This document shows, piece after piece, positions 52,294-59,901 of a stretch of DNA of 59,917 nucleotides. Each line of letters starts with the position of its first letter. Position 1 is the stretch's first letter. This DNA is from Aestuariirhabdus haliotis (GTDB taxonomy: Bacteria > Pseudomonadota > Gammaproteobacteria > Pseudomonadales > Aestuariirhabdaceae). The DNA lies in the NCBI RefSeq assembly GCF_023509475.1, contig NZ_JAKSDZ010000021.1, forward strand, positions 1 to 59,917. Reading direction: 5' to 3'. The notes beneath the pieces are model-generated. The model was not told where the DNA came from. It saw only the letters and a list, made by a program, of their open reading frames with translations, and ran no database searches. A program made the position numbers and the translations under genes.

Positions 52294-53328
52294 ATGACAA
52301 TGAAATTCAGCAAACGTACGCTTATCAAAGGTATTGGTCTGGCTCTGGCTATGACTGGCGCCAGCACATTGGGGCTCACTGCCCAGGCCGCCGAAAAACG
52401 CTCTTACATTCTCGCTACGGCTTCTACCGGTGGCACCTACTATCCGGTAGGTGTTGCGATTGCGACCCTGACCAAGGTTAAGCTTGAGCCCAAGCAAAAG
52501 ATCTCTATGTCGGCGATTAACTCGGCCGGCTCTGGTGAAAACGTCAAACTGCTGCGTGAAAACGAAGCCCAGTTCGCCATTCTTCAGGGGCTTTACGGTG
52601 CCTGGGCCTGGGCGGGTGAAGGTAAGCTGAAGTCTGAAGGTCCACAAAAGAACCTGCGTTCGGTGTCCATGTTGTGGCAAAACGTCGAGCAGTTCGTGGT
52701 TGATAAGTCGATGGCCAAATCGGGTACCATCGATGACCTCAAAGGCTTCGCCGGCAAGAAATTCTCCATTGGTAAGAAAAACTCCGGTACCGAAGGTTCC
52801 GGTCGCCAGATTCTGGGTGGCCTGGGTATCGATGCCGACGGCATGGATCTGGCCTACATGGGCTACGGCCCCAGCGCGGACGCTCTGCAAAACGGTACCG
52901 TGGTGGGTATGAATACACCGTCTGGCGTGCCAACCAGTGCCGTGACCCGTGCTTATGCCGCCATGGGCGACAAGATCACTCACCTGGATTTCAGCGATGA
53001 GCAGATGAAGCAGGCCAACGGCAACTATCAGCTGTGGACCCGTTACGAGATTCCTGCCAACACCTATCCGGGCCAGACCAAGGCGGTCAATACCATTGCT
53101 CAGCCAAACTTCCTCGCGGTGCGCGATGATCTGCCCGAGCAGGATGTGTACCTGATCACCAAGACCATCTACGAGAACCTGGGTTTCCTCAACGGTATCC
53201 ATAAGGCCACCAAGGCCATGGCGATCGAAAAAGCCATCGCCGGTCTGCCTGTGCCTCTGCACCCCGGTGCGGCGCGTTACTACAAGGAAGTGGGCATTGA
53301 TATTCCTGCTCACCTGATGACCAAGTAA
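52294..53328 (+). CDS. TRAP transporter solute-binding protein, TAXI type
   Basis: 344 aa with a signal peptide (LIKGIGLALAMTGASTLGLT then AQA). The TAXI signature is YILATASTGGTYYPVGVAIA, followed by INSAGSGENVKLLRENEAQF. It binds its ligand (often glutamate, 2-oxoglutarate or a small acid) in the periplasm and delivers it to the fused permease encoded 146 bp downstream. The exact ligand is unknown. Confidence 0.92.
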   Translation: MTMKFSKRTLIKGIGLALAMTGASTLGLTAQAAEKRSYILATASTGGTYYPVGVAIATLTKVKLEPKQKISMSAINSAGSGENVKLLRENEAQFAILQGLYGAWAWAGEGKLKSEGPQKNLRSVSMLWQNVEQFVVDKSMAKSGTIDDLKGFAGKKFSIGKKNSGTEGSGRQILGGLGIDADGMDLAYMGYGPSADALQNGTVVGMNTPSGVPTSAVTRAYAAMGDKITHLDFSDEQMKQANGNYQLWTRYEIPANTYPGQTKAVNTIAQPNFLAVRDDLPEQDVYLITKTIYENLGFLNGIHKATKAMAIEKAIAGLPVPLHPGAARYYKEVGIDIPAHLMTK

Positions 53329-53342
53329 GACAACACCTCTGC

Positions 53343-53373
53343 GGTTCCCGCGGTCCTGACGACTGCGGGAGCC
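53343..53373 (+). terminator. Intercistronic hairpin in the TRAP operon
   Basis: GGTTCCCGCGGTC pairs with GACTGCGGGAGCC (two G-U pairs) across a 5-base loop; a T run follows about 20 bases later. It lies 15 bp after the binding-protein stop and probably stabilises its mRNA or partly ends transcription, giving more binding protein than permease. Confidence 0.6.
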
Positions 53374-53474
53374 GTCTTGATACCGATATACTCTTTTTTC
53401 GGGGCTGGCATTTTTTGCCATTCCCTGTTGCTGTACGGCCGTAAATTAAGGCAGCCAATGCCTGGAGAATAATA

Positions 53475-55628
53475 ATGAGCAAAGACGCCATCGATCTCGA
53501 TCAGGACGTATCCGAAAAGCTGCAAAGCCTTGAGCTAACTAAACGCTCCGAAGACTCTCTGGCCGGCAAGCTGATCTATTGGATCGGCATCGGGTTTGCG
53601 TTGGCGCATATCTACTTTAATACCCTGGGCACGCTGTCCGAACTTTGGGTCTCGGCGATTCACTTTGGCGGTTTTGCACTGATCTGTGCCCTGATGGTAC
53701 CGGCGGTATCCACTCGCAGTCGCGCGGGGGGTAATCTGGTATTGCTGTTGGACATTTTGCTGGGGCTGGCCTCTATCGCCTGCGCGGCCTATCTGATCGG
53801 TTTCGAAGATGCGTTGTACGATCGCGGCGTGAAATTTGTTAACGCCGATTGGGTCGCTTCGGCCGCCGCTATCTTTATTGCCCTGGAGATGGTGCGTCGC
53901 AGTACCGGCTGGTTTATTCCGGTGATGACGGTGCTCGCCCTGACCTATGTGTTCTGGTGGGGCCCCTATATTGACGGTGTTTTTGGTTTTGCCGGGTTGA
54001 GCCTGGAAACGGTGATGTTTCGTAGCTTTTTCTCCCCGGAAGGTATGTTTGGCTCCATCGCCCGCATCTCCTGGACCTATGTCTTTATGTTTATTCTGTT
54101 CGGCGCCTTTCTGGTGAAGTCGGGGGCCGGCGATTTTATTATTGAGCTGTCGCGATGCGCGGCAGGGCGCTTTGTTGGCGGCCCGGGATTTGTGGCCGTA
54201 CTGGGCTCTGGATTGATGGGGTCGGTGTCGGGCTCGGCCGTGGCCAATACGGTCTCTACCGGCGTCATTACCATTCCGCTGATGCGGCGCGCCGGGTTTC
54301 CCGCACGTTTTGCTGCCGGTGTTGAGGCGGCGGCCTCAACCGGTGGCCAGTTGATGCCACCCGTGATGGGGGCCGGTGCCTTTATCATGGCGTCTTACAC
54401 CCAGATCTCCTACGTGCAGATCATCGGTATTGCGGCCCTGCCGGCACTGCTCTATTTCCTCTCGGTGGGCTTTTTTGTGCGGGTCGAAGCCCAGCGCAGC
54501 CATGCCGATTCGGTTGAGATTGATACCCGTCCCCTGCGTGAAGTACTCAAGGAAGGCTGGCACTACGCCCTGCCATTGGTGGTGCTGGTCGGCATGCTGA
54601 TCAAGGGCTTTACTCCCACCTACGCCGCCGGGGTGGCGATTATCTCGGTAGTGGCCAGCTCCTGGCTATCCAGGCATCCGATGGGTCTGCGCGATGTGCT
54701 GGACTCCCTGGCCCAGGGCTCGAAAAATATGGCCACCACCGCCATGCTGCTGATCACGGTGGGGCTGGTCGTCAACGTCGTAGCGATGACCGGCATCGGT
54801 AATACCTTCTCCCTGATGGTGACCGAATGGGCCGGTGGCAGTTTGTTTATCACCATCTTCCTGGTGGCCCTGGCCTCGTTGATTCTAGGTATGGGCTTAC
54901 CGGTTACCGCCTCCTATATTGTACTGGCGACCCTGTCGGCGCCCGCACTCTATAACCTGATTGCCGAGCAACAGCTACTGGAGCTGATCGCCAGTGGTCA
55001 ATTGCCGGAGATGGCCCGAAGCATCTTTATGCTGGTGGATATGGACAAAGCTGCCCTGTTGAGCCAGCCGATGGCGATGGCCGATGCCCAGGCATTGCTG
55101 GCAGTGGTGCCGCCCGATTTCAAGGGCCAGTTGCTGGAGATGGCGATCGACCCGGCCACATTGTCGATGGCGCTATTGGCCGCCCATATGATCATCTTCT
55201 GGTTGTCCCAGGACAGTAACGTGACGCCTCCGGTGTGCCTGACTGCCTTTGCCGCGGCCGCCATCGCTCGAACTCCCGCCATGGCGACGGGACTGACCGC
55301 CTGGAAGGTGGCCAAAGGCTTGTACGTGGTGCCGTTGCTGTTCGCCTATACGCCATTGATTGGCGGTAGCTGGGACGAGGTTATCACAGTGTTTGCCTTC
55401 TCCGTGGTGGGGCTGTATGCCTTCGTCGGTGTGATGGAGGGTTATCTGGAAGGGCCGTTGAAACTCTGGATGCGTGCGCTCTGCGCGGTCGCCGCACTGG
55501 CTCTGTTGTGGCCCCATGAATTACTGGTACTGAATCTGTTAGGGCTGGGATTGTTTGTGGCGATGTTCTGGCTCAGTCGCCGCCCCAATGGCAATGGGGC
55601 ACCCAGCGCCGTTGCAGCAACGTCGTAA
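53475..55628 (+). CDS. TRAP transporter fused permease, TAXI type
   Basis: 717 aa polytopic inner-membrane protein. An N-terminal small-subunit-like (DctQ) set of helices is joined to a DctM-type large domain, with the family motifs GSVSGSAVANTVSTGVITIP, EAAASTGGQLMPPVMGAGAF, and SQDSNVTPPVCLTAFAAAAI. It is a sodium- or proton-driven secondary transporter that uses the TAXI protein upstream. Length and helix count fit the 4TM/12TM fused class. Confidence 0.93.
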   Translation: MSKDAIDLDQDVSEKLQSLELTKRSEDSLAGKLIYWIGIGFALAHIYFNTLGTLSELWVSAIHFGGFALICALMVPAVSTRSRAGGNLVLLLDILLGLASIACAAYLIGFEDALYDRGVKFVNADWVASAAAIFIALEMVRRSTGWFIPVMTVLALTYVFWWGPYIDGVFGFAGLSLETVMFRSFFSPEGMFGSIARISWTYVFMFILFGAFLVKSGAGDFIIELSRCAAGRFVGGPGFVAVLGSGLMGSVSGSAVANTVSTGVITIPLMRRAGFPARFAAGVEAAASTGGQLMPPVMGAGAFIMASYTQISYVQIIGIAALPALLYFLSVGFFVRVEAQRSHADSVEIDTRPLREVLKEGWHYALPLVVLVGMLIKGFTPTYAAGVAIISVVASSWLSRHPMGLRDVLDSLAQGSKNMATTAMLLITVGLVVNVVAMTGIGNTFSLMVTEWAGGSLFITIFLVALASLILGMGLPVTASYIVLATLSAPALYNLIAEQQLLELIASGQLPEMARSIFMLVDMDKAALLSQPMAMADAQALLAVVPPDFKGQLLEMAIDPATLSMALLAAHMIIFWLSQDSNVTPPVCLTAFAAAAIARTPAMATGLTAWKVAKGLYVVPLLFAYTPLIGGSWDEVITVFAFSVVGLYAFVGVMEGYLEGPLKLWMRALCAVAALALLWPHELLVLNLLGLGLFVAMFWLSRRPNGNGAPSAVAATS

Positions 55629-55646
55629 AACTTAGCGCGTTAAATT

Positions 55647-55675
55647 GAGGCTTCATCAGGTGATCAAGAAGCCTC
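55647..55675. terminator. Hairpin after the TRAP operon
   Basis: GAGGCTTC and GAAGCCTC form a perfect 8-bp stem with a 13-base loop, between the convergent permease and DMT genes. No strong T tract. Confidence 0.4.
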
Positions 55676-55706
55676 TGCGTAGTTGAAAACACTTCACCTG
55701 GCGGTG

Positions 55707-56570
55707 TTAACGCTTACGGGCAAACAGCTCCCAGGAACCGACCACCGCGCTGGCAATAATCAACAGCATAGCCAGCAAGGTGGTGGAGCGTACCGGGCTG
55801 TCAGTAAACAGGATTAATAACCCGGTAGAGGCCATCGGCGCAGTATAAGCCAGGGCGCCGACGATACGGGTATCGCCGCGTTTAATGGCCATATCCCAGG
55901 TAAAAAATGCGATACCCAAAGGCCCGGCACCCAGGGCAATCATCAGCATCCAGTCACTGCCTGTCAGTGCAACGGTGGTTGGTGAGATGACCTGTTCAGC
56001 GCCGAACAGAGCCAACGCCAGCAAGCCTGACCAGAAACAAAATCCACCCACGGCGGCGCTGGGGAAAGCGCCAATGCGCCCGCAGGCGAGGGAGTAATTG
56101 CTCCAGGCTAACGCAGCGGCAAAGGCCAGCAGGTATCCGCTCAGGTGATTGCTATCCAGTGCCAGCTTGCCGCCACTGACTATCAGGAAGGCGCCGCCAA
56201 AACCCAGCAATGCTCCCAATACATGATAGAAACGTAAGGGTTTATCACGAAAATAGAGCGGCGTGAGCACCACGATCAACAGTGGCCAGAGGTAGTTGAT
56301 CAGGTTGGCCTCTATCACCGGCGCGTACCGGTACGACATAAACAGCAGATAGTGATATCCAAAAATACCGCCGACACCGACCAGCAATGTACGCAGATTC
56401 ACCCGCCAGTAGCGCCATTTCACCAGACTGATAAGACCGCAACTGGTGAGGGCCACACCCAGTTGCAGAAACGCAGGAATGTGCACCAGATAGCTCGCCA
56501 GCAGCGCCAATGTGCTCCAGAGTAAAATGGTAATCAGTGCGAAAAGTATCGATTGGGTTTGCGAGGACAT
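55707..56570 (-). CDS. DMT superfamily (EamA) exporter
   Basis: 287 aa with ten predicted helices in two EamA repeats (ITILLWSTLALLASYLVHIP at the N terminus, EANLINYLWPLLIVVLTPLY, then AAALAWSNYSLACGR). The order and length resemble the YddG aromatic amino-acid exporter, but the substrate cannot be set from sequence alone. It is the last gene of the ordinary-composition region before the low-GC cassette region. Confidence 0.87.
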   Translation of the reverse strand: MSSQTQSILFALITILLWSTLALLASYLVHIPAFLQLGVALTSCGLISLVKWRYWRVNLRTLLVGVGGIFGYHYLLFMSYRYAPVIEANLINYLWPLLIVVLTPLYFRDKPLRFYHVLGALLGFGGAFLIVSGGKLALDSNHLSGYLLAFAAALAWSNYSLACGRIGAFPSAAVGGFCFWSGLLALALFGAEQVISPTTVALTGSDWMLMIALGAGPLGIAFFTWDMAIKRGDTRIVGALAYTAPMASTGLLILFTDSPVRSTTLLAMLLIIASAVVGSWELFARKR

Positions 56571-56798
56571 GCCATGGCCGTGGAAGAATAGTAAAGGTAT
56601 GAAAGCATCCAGTGTAGGGGATCAATCGTTGCCCGGGTAGAGGGGGAAGTCTTCTGCGGTGCAACTTTGATGCTAAGTAGTTATCAGCGGGTTGGAGTGG
56701 TGTAGAGACATCCCGTGTTCAGCAGCCTCAGGCTATTGAACAAAAAGCTCGGCATGTAACTAATTGATTTATTTGTATTTTTAAACTCTCATTCCGAG

Positions 56799-56836
56799 TT
56801 AACAAGCCAAGAACACATAACCCCCAGGCTTGTTAA
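56799..56836. repeat. Inverted repeat TTAACAAGCC / GGCTTGTTAA
   Basis: Perfect 10-bp arms with an 18-base loop. The left arm is shared with the attC-like site at 56918. It could be a collapsed attC or a terminator for cassette transcription. Confidence 0.5.
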
Positions 56837-56917
56837 TTCAGGAGAGACTTTTTAAGTAGTTCTGGTAGCATATTGAAAACTAAACCATTTTGCCTTTAGC
56901 AATTATCAAGGCTCAGT

Positions 56918-56971
56918 AATTAACAAGCCAAAGTGATATAAAGCCAAAGGCTTATGAATAAGCTGTTAGGT
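56918..56971 (+). repeat. attC-like site upstream of the HEPN gene
   Basis: It starts AATTAACAAGC and ends AAGCTGTTAGGT. The 3' box GTTAGGT is a perfect GTTRRRY; the 5' box fits RYYYAAC in six of seven bases. AAC(A)AGC pairs with GCTGTT with one extrahelical A, and AAGCC with GGCTT inside. It is short (54 bp) for an attC. The HEPN start follows 12 bp later, as expected for a cassette gene. Confidence 0.4.
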
Positions 56972-56982
56972 TGTGAGGGAGC

Positions 56983-57693
56983 ATGAACATAAAGAAGAAT
57001 AAAGTTGACCCTCCTCATGTAGAAAAATTGCGTTCAAACCTTGAGGAAATACAAAGGCTTCTTGACATTCGGCATGAAATTTCTGTGTCATCCCCTGGTT
57101 ATAGACCAGATGTTGAAGTCCTTAATAAGAGCGCAATTGTTTTGCTCGTTGCTATGTGGTAAGCATTCGTTGAGGACCTGGCTGAGGCGTCATTTGACTT
57201 CATGTTTAAGGAGGCAGATACGCCAGATGTATTTCCCTCAAAAGTGTTGGTTTGTGCCTCGGAGAAGTTATTAAACAGCGCAAACAAAAAGGATATTTGG
57301 GCTCTTTCCGGCGATGGTTGGAAATCCGTACTAGCAGACCATAGAAAAGAAGTAATTAGTCGTTTTATAGGGAAACTAAACACTCCTAGGCAATCACAAG
57401 TTGACGAGCTATTTTTGCAACTCATAGGTCTAAAAAGTATTTCTTCGAGCTGGCACTGGAAAGGAAAGACTAAAAAGAAAGCGGTAGAGTCTCTTAGTAA
57501 TTTGATTACACTAAGAGGAAGTATCGCTCACCGAGTGAAAACGAGCAAAAGTGTTACGAAATCAGAAGTTGAGCGCAATATTCAGATTTGTATGCGACTT
57601 TCAGTTTTATCAAGTAATGCATGCGCTATATACTTACAAAAAAGTACCGGAAAATATCCTTGGAATCGTTTTACATACAAAGCTACGGGTTAA
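56983..57693 (+). pseudogene. HEPN-domain protein with in-frame ochre stop
   Basis: ATG 56983, with GAGGGAG upstream, reads 59 codons to TAA at 57160-57162 (…IVLLVAMW-stop-AFVEDLAEASF) and continues in the same frame to 57693, about 236 codons in total. Flanking residues match the W-E-A-F-V-E-D-L pattern of RiboL-PSP/MAE_28990-type HEPN proteins, so a GAA to TAA change is likely. The HEPN RNase motif RGSIAHRV near residue 180 is intact. Such HEPN proteins are often toxins or antiviral RNases; loss of function by nonsense mutation is plausible. A downstream start at 57202 would lack the first helix. Confidence 0.7.
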
Positions 57694-57797
57694 ATCTAAC
57701 AAGGGAAAGCATAGAGGGAAAGCAAATCAAAGGGGTCAGAGTCAAATCAAAGGGGTCCAAATCAAAGGGGTCAGAGTCGAATGGCACTAAGTTAAGC
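57694..57797 (+). repeat. Possible degenerate attC of the HEPN cassette
   Basis: ATCTAAC (57694-57700) is a perfect RYYYAAC directly after the HEPN stop, and GTTAAGC (57791-57797) a perfect GTTRRRY. The 104-bp interval is filled with the GGGGTCAG repeats and shows no clear inner pairing, so the site, if real, is damaged. Confidence 0.25.
57723..57783 (+). repeat. Three short AAATCAAAGGGGTC repeats
   Basis: Three imperfect units of AAATCAAAGGGGTC, two followed by AGAGTC. This motif is familiar from the flanks of REP-associated tyrosine transposase (RAYT) genes. No RAYT gene is in the window. Confidence 0.6.
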
Positions 57798-57909
57798 GCT
57801 CTGCGCGAACATCTCTTGCCTTAACACTGCTCTAGGTTTTGTCATTAATTTAAAGGGTTTGGGTCTTCGTTTTACATGCCTAGGCTCAACCCTCCCCTGC
57901 CTCAGCAAT

Positions 57910-57930
57910 AAAGGGGACAGATCTATTTTT
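57910..57930 (+). repeat. GGGGACAG motif, RAYT-flank type
   Basis: AAAGGGGACAGATCTATTTT is the second motif class commonly found beside RAYT transposase genes. It stands alone in the 352-bp gap between the HEPN pseudogene and the next gene. Confidence 0.45.
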
Positions 57931-58045
57931 AACCCCCTCCCCTGAAACAATAGAAAAAATGGGTTACTTCTAAACGCTCAATTGTTTTTCGTCTATTTCA
58001 AACAGTACCATTCAATATTCTATTGCAACACAAAAAAAGGACGTT

Positions 58046-58837
58046 ATGCCCAACAACACCGAAATAACCACCAAAAGAATTACCCTACTTTTAGCAGCGC
58101 TCACGCTACTAGCTCCAGCAGGCTATCTAATCGGCTTAAACTATTACGTTGGAAGGCTATCGGCACTGGGCGTAAACGGGAGTGTATTCCCATTTTCCAT
58201 GCAGGATGCTTATGTATATGCCTATTACACCATAGGCTTCTGGCTACATGAGCTGAGTATTTCTTTAAGAGAATTTTTGGTGAGCTTGCTCGTTTGGCCG
58301 AACAATCTATTAACAGTAGCAGTAATCTCTGCGCTAACAGCGTTTTTCTACGGCTTAATAAAGCTTATACGATTGGCCAAAAAGGATAAATTAACGCCAT
58401 TCTTTCATAAGTATTTCAGCGTACTTTCTTTTTTGCACTGGGGTAATAACGACTTTTCAAAATCGGTGAGCATTGTAGGCTTAACCTCTTATACCTTATC
58501 GTCAATATTGTTGGCCCTCGTATACTTGTTCGCGCTTTGGTTTATTTTTCCCACAATGGCATATAAAACAGGTGTAGCCAAAACAGAAAAAATGCGATTA
58601 GAGTACCTAGAAAAAGGCTGCTATCAAAACGCAGATACCCAATGGAATAATTGCCACAAGCTTATAAGTGCCAATGGCGAAGAAATGTACGAAGGTATTC
58701 TTATTTCTCAATCAAGTGAGTATATAGCGCTTTTTACAAAGAAAGGCTCAATGGTAATGAGAACACCAGCAGCTAGTGTAGTTGTAAAGAGTTTCAGCAC
58801 TGGCAATGGCAATCAAACGCCAGTTGATAACCACTAA
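58046..58837 (+). CDS. Membrane protein of 263 aa, unknown family
   Basis: Helices near residues 11-32 (ITLLLAALTLLAPAGYLIGL), 54-80, 88-112 and 150-172 are followed by a soluble C-terminal region of about 90 residues (MRLEYLEKGCYQNADTQWNN ... YEGILISQSSEYIALFTKKG). AAAGGA precedes the ATG. Low GC and its place among cassette-like genes suggest acquisition by transfer. I do not recognise the family. Confidence 0.7.
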   Translation: MPNNTEITTKRITLLLAALTLLAPAGYLIGLNYYVGRLSALGVNGSVFPFSMQDAYVYAYYTIGFWLHELSISLREFLVSLLVWPNNLLTVAVISALTAFFYGLIKLIRLAKKDKLTPFFHKYFSVLSFLHWGNNDFSKSVSIVGLTSYTLSSILLALVYLFALWFIFPTMAYKTGVAKTEKMRLEYLEKGCYQNADTQWNNCHKLISANGEEMYEGILISQSSEYIALFTKKGSMVMRTPAASVVVKSFSTGNGNQTPVDNH

Positions 58838-58897
58838 TGTGAACGGTAATGGTATAAAAAGGCAACATTCACATAATAATGAGTTGTAAAAAACAGG

Positions 58898-58923
58898 AAT
58901 GGGGTCAGGTCTTGTCTTTTGCC
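58898..58923 (+). repeat. GGGGTCAGGTCTTG motif, RAYT-flank type
   Basis: AATGGGGTCAGGTCTTGTCT then TTTGCC is a third well-known RAYT-associated sequence. With the two upstream classes it suggests that RAYT-mobilised sequences once occupied this region. Confidence 0.5.
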
Positions 58924-58997
58924 TATCAAAAGAACTAAAGCCTGATAAACATAAGGTAGCCTCGTCCCACCACCGTAGAGGCGAGAAAAATAATTGA

Positions 58998-59037
58998 ACA
59001 GTCACACTAATTTTTAAAGAAGTGTTAGTGTGGCTGT
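58998..59037. repeat. 13-bp inverted repeat
   Basis: ACAGTCACACTAA pairs with TTAGTGTGGCTGT (one G-U) around a 14-base A/T-rich loop. It lies in the gap before the small zinc-ribbon ORF. Terminator or mobile-element end; no T tract is evident. Confidence 0.5.
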
Positions 59038-59102
59038 CTGTTTGAGTGTTGATATTGGCGAAATATTCTCTAACTCTAACGACTCCGGATTAGGAGGTGG
59101 TA

Positions 59103-59234
59103 GTGACGGTGAAGGAGATTAGTCGTAACAAGCCGCTCAACCATCAGCTGCTGTGGCAGCTTGGACCGCCGCAGCGTTGCCCGTTTTGCGGTGTCACGCT
59201 ACGCTACAGAAAGTTAATAAGACAGTCACTTTAA
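59103..59234 (+). CDS. Small zinc-ribbon-like ORF, 43 aa
   Basis: GTG 59103 with a strong AGGAGG site upstream reads MTVKEISRNKPLNHQLLWQL, then GPPQRCPFCGVTLRYRKL and a stop at 59234. The CPFCG knuckle has only one Cys pair, so zinc binding would need a dimer or partner. Composition differs from the AT-rich flanks. It may be a real small protein or the 3' relic of a longer zinc-finger gene. Confidence 0.45.
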   Translation: MTVKEISRNKPLNHQLLWQLGPPQRCPFCGVTLRYRKLIRQSL

Positions 59235-59376
59235 CGGTGGTTTAGCGGTAGCGCCTCAGGCGATAGAGAATGTGCAAAAAGCCGTACAAGAAATACTTGG
59301 CACCTCTATCGAAAAAAGCTATCAGCATAGAGCGCCAGATAATGATAGTGAAATGCCAAAATTAATAATGACCTAA
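59221..59376 (+). pseudogene. 3' fragment of a cassette gene
   Basis: After an in-frame stop, 51 open codons read GGLAVAPQAIENVQKAVQEI then LGTSIEKSYQHRAPDNDSEM, ending TAA at 59376, with no ATG, GTG or TTG at the beginning. The stop overlaps the 5' box of the attC-like site, exactly as cassette genes do. The 5' part of the gene appears to have been lost or replaced by the zinc-ribbon ORF. Confidence 0.45.
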
Positions 59377-59449
59377 CAATGCCATCCACTTGGACGTCAA
59401 ACTCTCCGTTTCGCTCCAAGTTTTCCGCCTGTGATGGCGAGCGTTAACT
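59371..59449 (+). repeat. attC-like recombination site, 79 bp
   Basis: The 5' box ACCTAAC is a perfect RYYYAAC; the 3' box is GCGTTAACT, six of seven to GTTRRRY. Arms pair as GCCATC with GATGGC, and ACTTGGA with TCCAAGT, around a variable centre. Box order, arm pairing and length are those of an integron attC site. It lies between a cassette fragment and the next gene. Confidence 0.75.
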
Positions 59450-59471
59450 GTACGCAAGAATTAGAGAACGG

Positions 59472-59744
59472 ATGTCTAACGAAACAATATTAGATAGATT
59501 GCTTAATGATATCGAAGAGTATGATGCTTCACGAAAAAATCGAGATGCATTTGCAGACCGGTTTGCTACTGCTATAGAGGCACTTGAAGGTATTCCATAT
59601 TCTGTGATCCGAGATTCAAGGGACTGGCAGCATCGTATTGAGATGGAGGGCTACTTTGATGAAGAAGGTTTTGAGTCAGAGAATGAAGTAGTAATTCCAA
59701 AACTGAAAAGCTGGGTAAATGAGCTTAAAAGAAAATACAGTTAA
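59472..59744 (+). CDS. Cassette-encoded acidic protein, 90 aa
   Basis: It starts MSNETILDRLLNDIEEYDAS and ends near LKSWVNELKRKYS; rich in Glu and Asp, no membrane segment, predicted mostly helical. It lies 23 bp after one attC-like site and its stop overlaps the next, which defines it as a single-gene cassette. Family unrecognised; small acidic proteins of this kind in cassettes are often antitoxins or immunity proteins, but no toxin is adjacent. Confidence 0.72.
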   Translation: MSNETILDRLLNDIEEYDASRKNRDAFADRFATAIEALEGIPYSVIRDSRDWQHRIEMEGYFDEEGFESENEVVIPKLKSWVNELKRKYS

Positions 59745-59834
59745 CAAGCAGCAGCAACGGACTGTCAAACCTGTCACTCAAATTGCTTCGCAATTACGTG
59801 CCAGCTTTGCCAGCCGCTGTGCTGGGCGTTGAAG
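59739..59834 (+). repeat. attC-like recombination site, 96 bp
   Basis: The 5' box AGTTAAC (six of seven to RYYYAAC) overlaps the stop of the 90-aa gene. The 3' box is GGCGTTGAAG. Arms GCAGCAGCAACGG and CCGCTGTGCTG pair imperfectly, with a long centre that contains AATTGCTTCGCAATT, itself a hairpin. It is typical of an attC in a chromosomal array. Confidence 0.65.
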
Positions 59835-59901
59835 CTGTAGAAAAACTCTCAAAAACAGGCGTTTTTTGATAAAATCAGGCATCGAAACAGGAACGCTTCG
59901 T

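Larger units (their letters stand above)
56571..56982. other. Left boundary of the cassette-like region
   Basis: 412 bp without a gene. Base composition falls to AT-rich at about 56750. It carries a perfect inverted repeat (56799-56836) and an attC-like site (56918-56971) that share the 12-mer TTAACAAGCCAA. Confidence 0.5.

Noticed and set aside
57723-57783. CRISPR array
   Set aside because: Repeats are about 14-20 bp with almost no spacer, and no cas gene is present.
59130-59200. Region starting GTAACAAGCCGCTC as an attC site
   Set aside because: The 3' box does not fit GTTRRRY and the arms do not pair; the segment is better explained as the zinc-knuckle coding frame.
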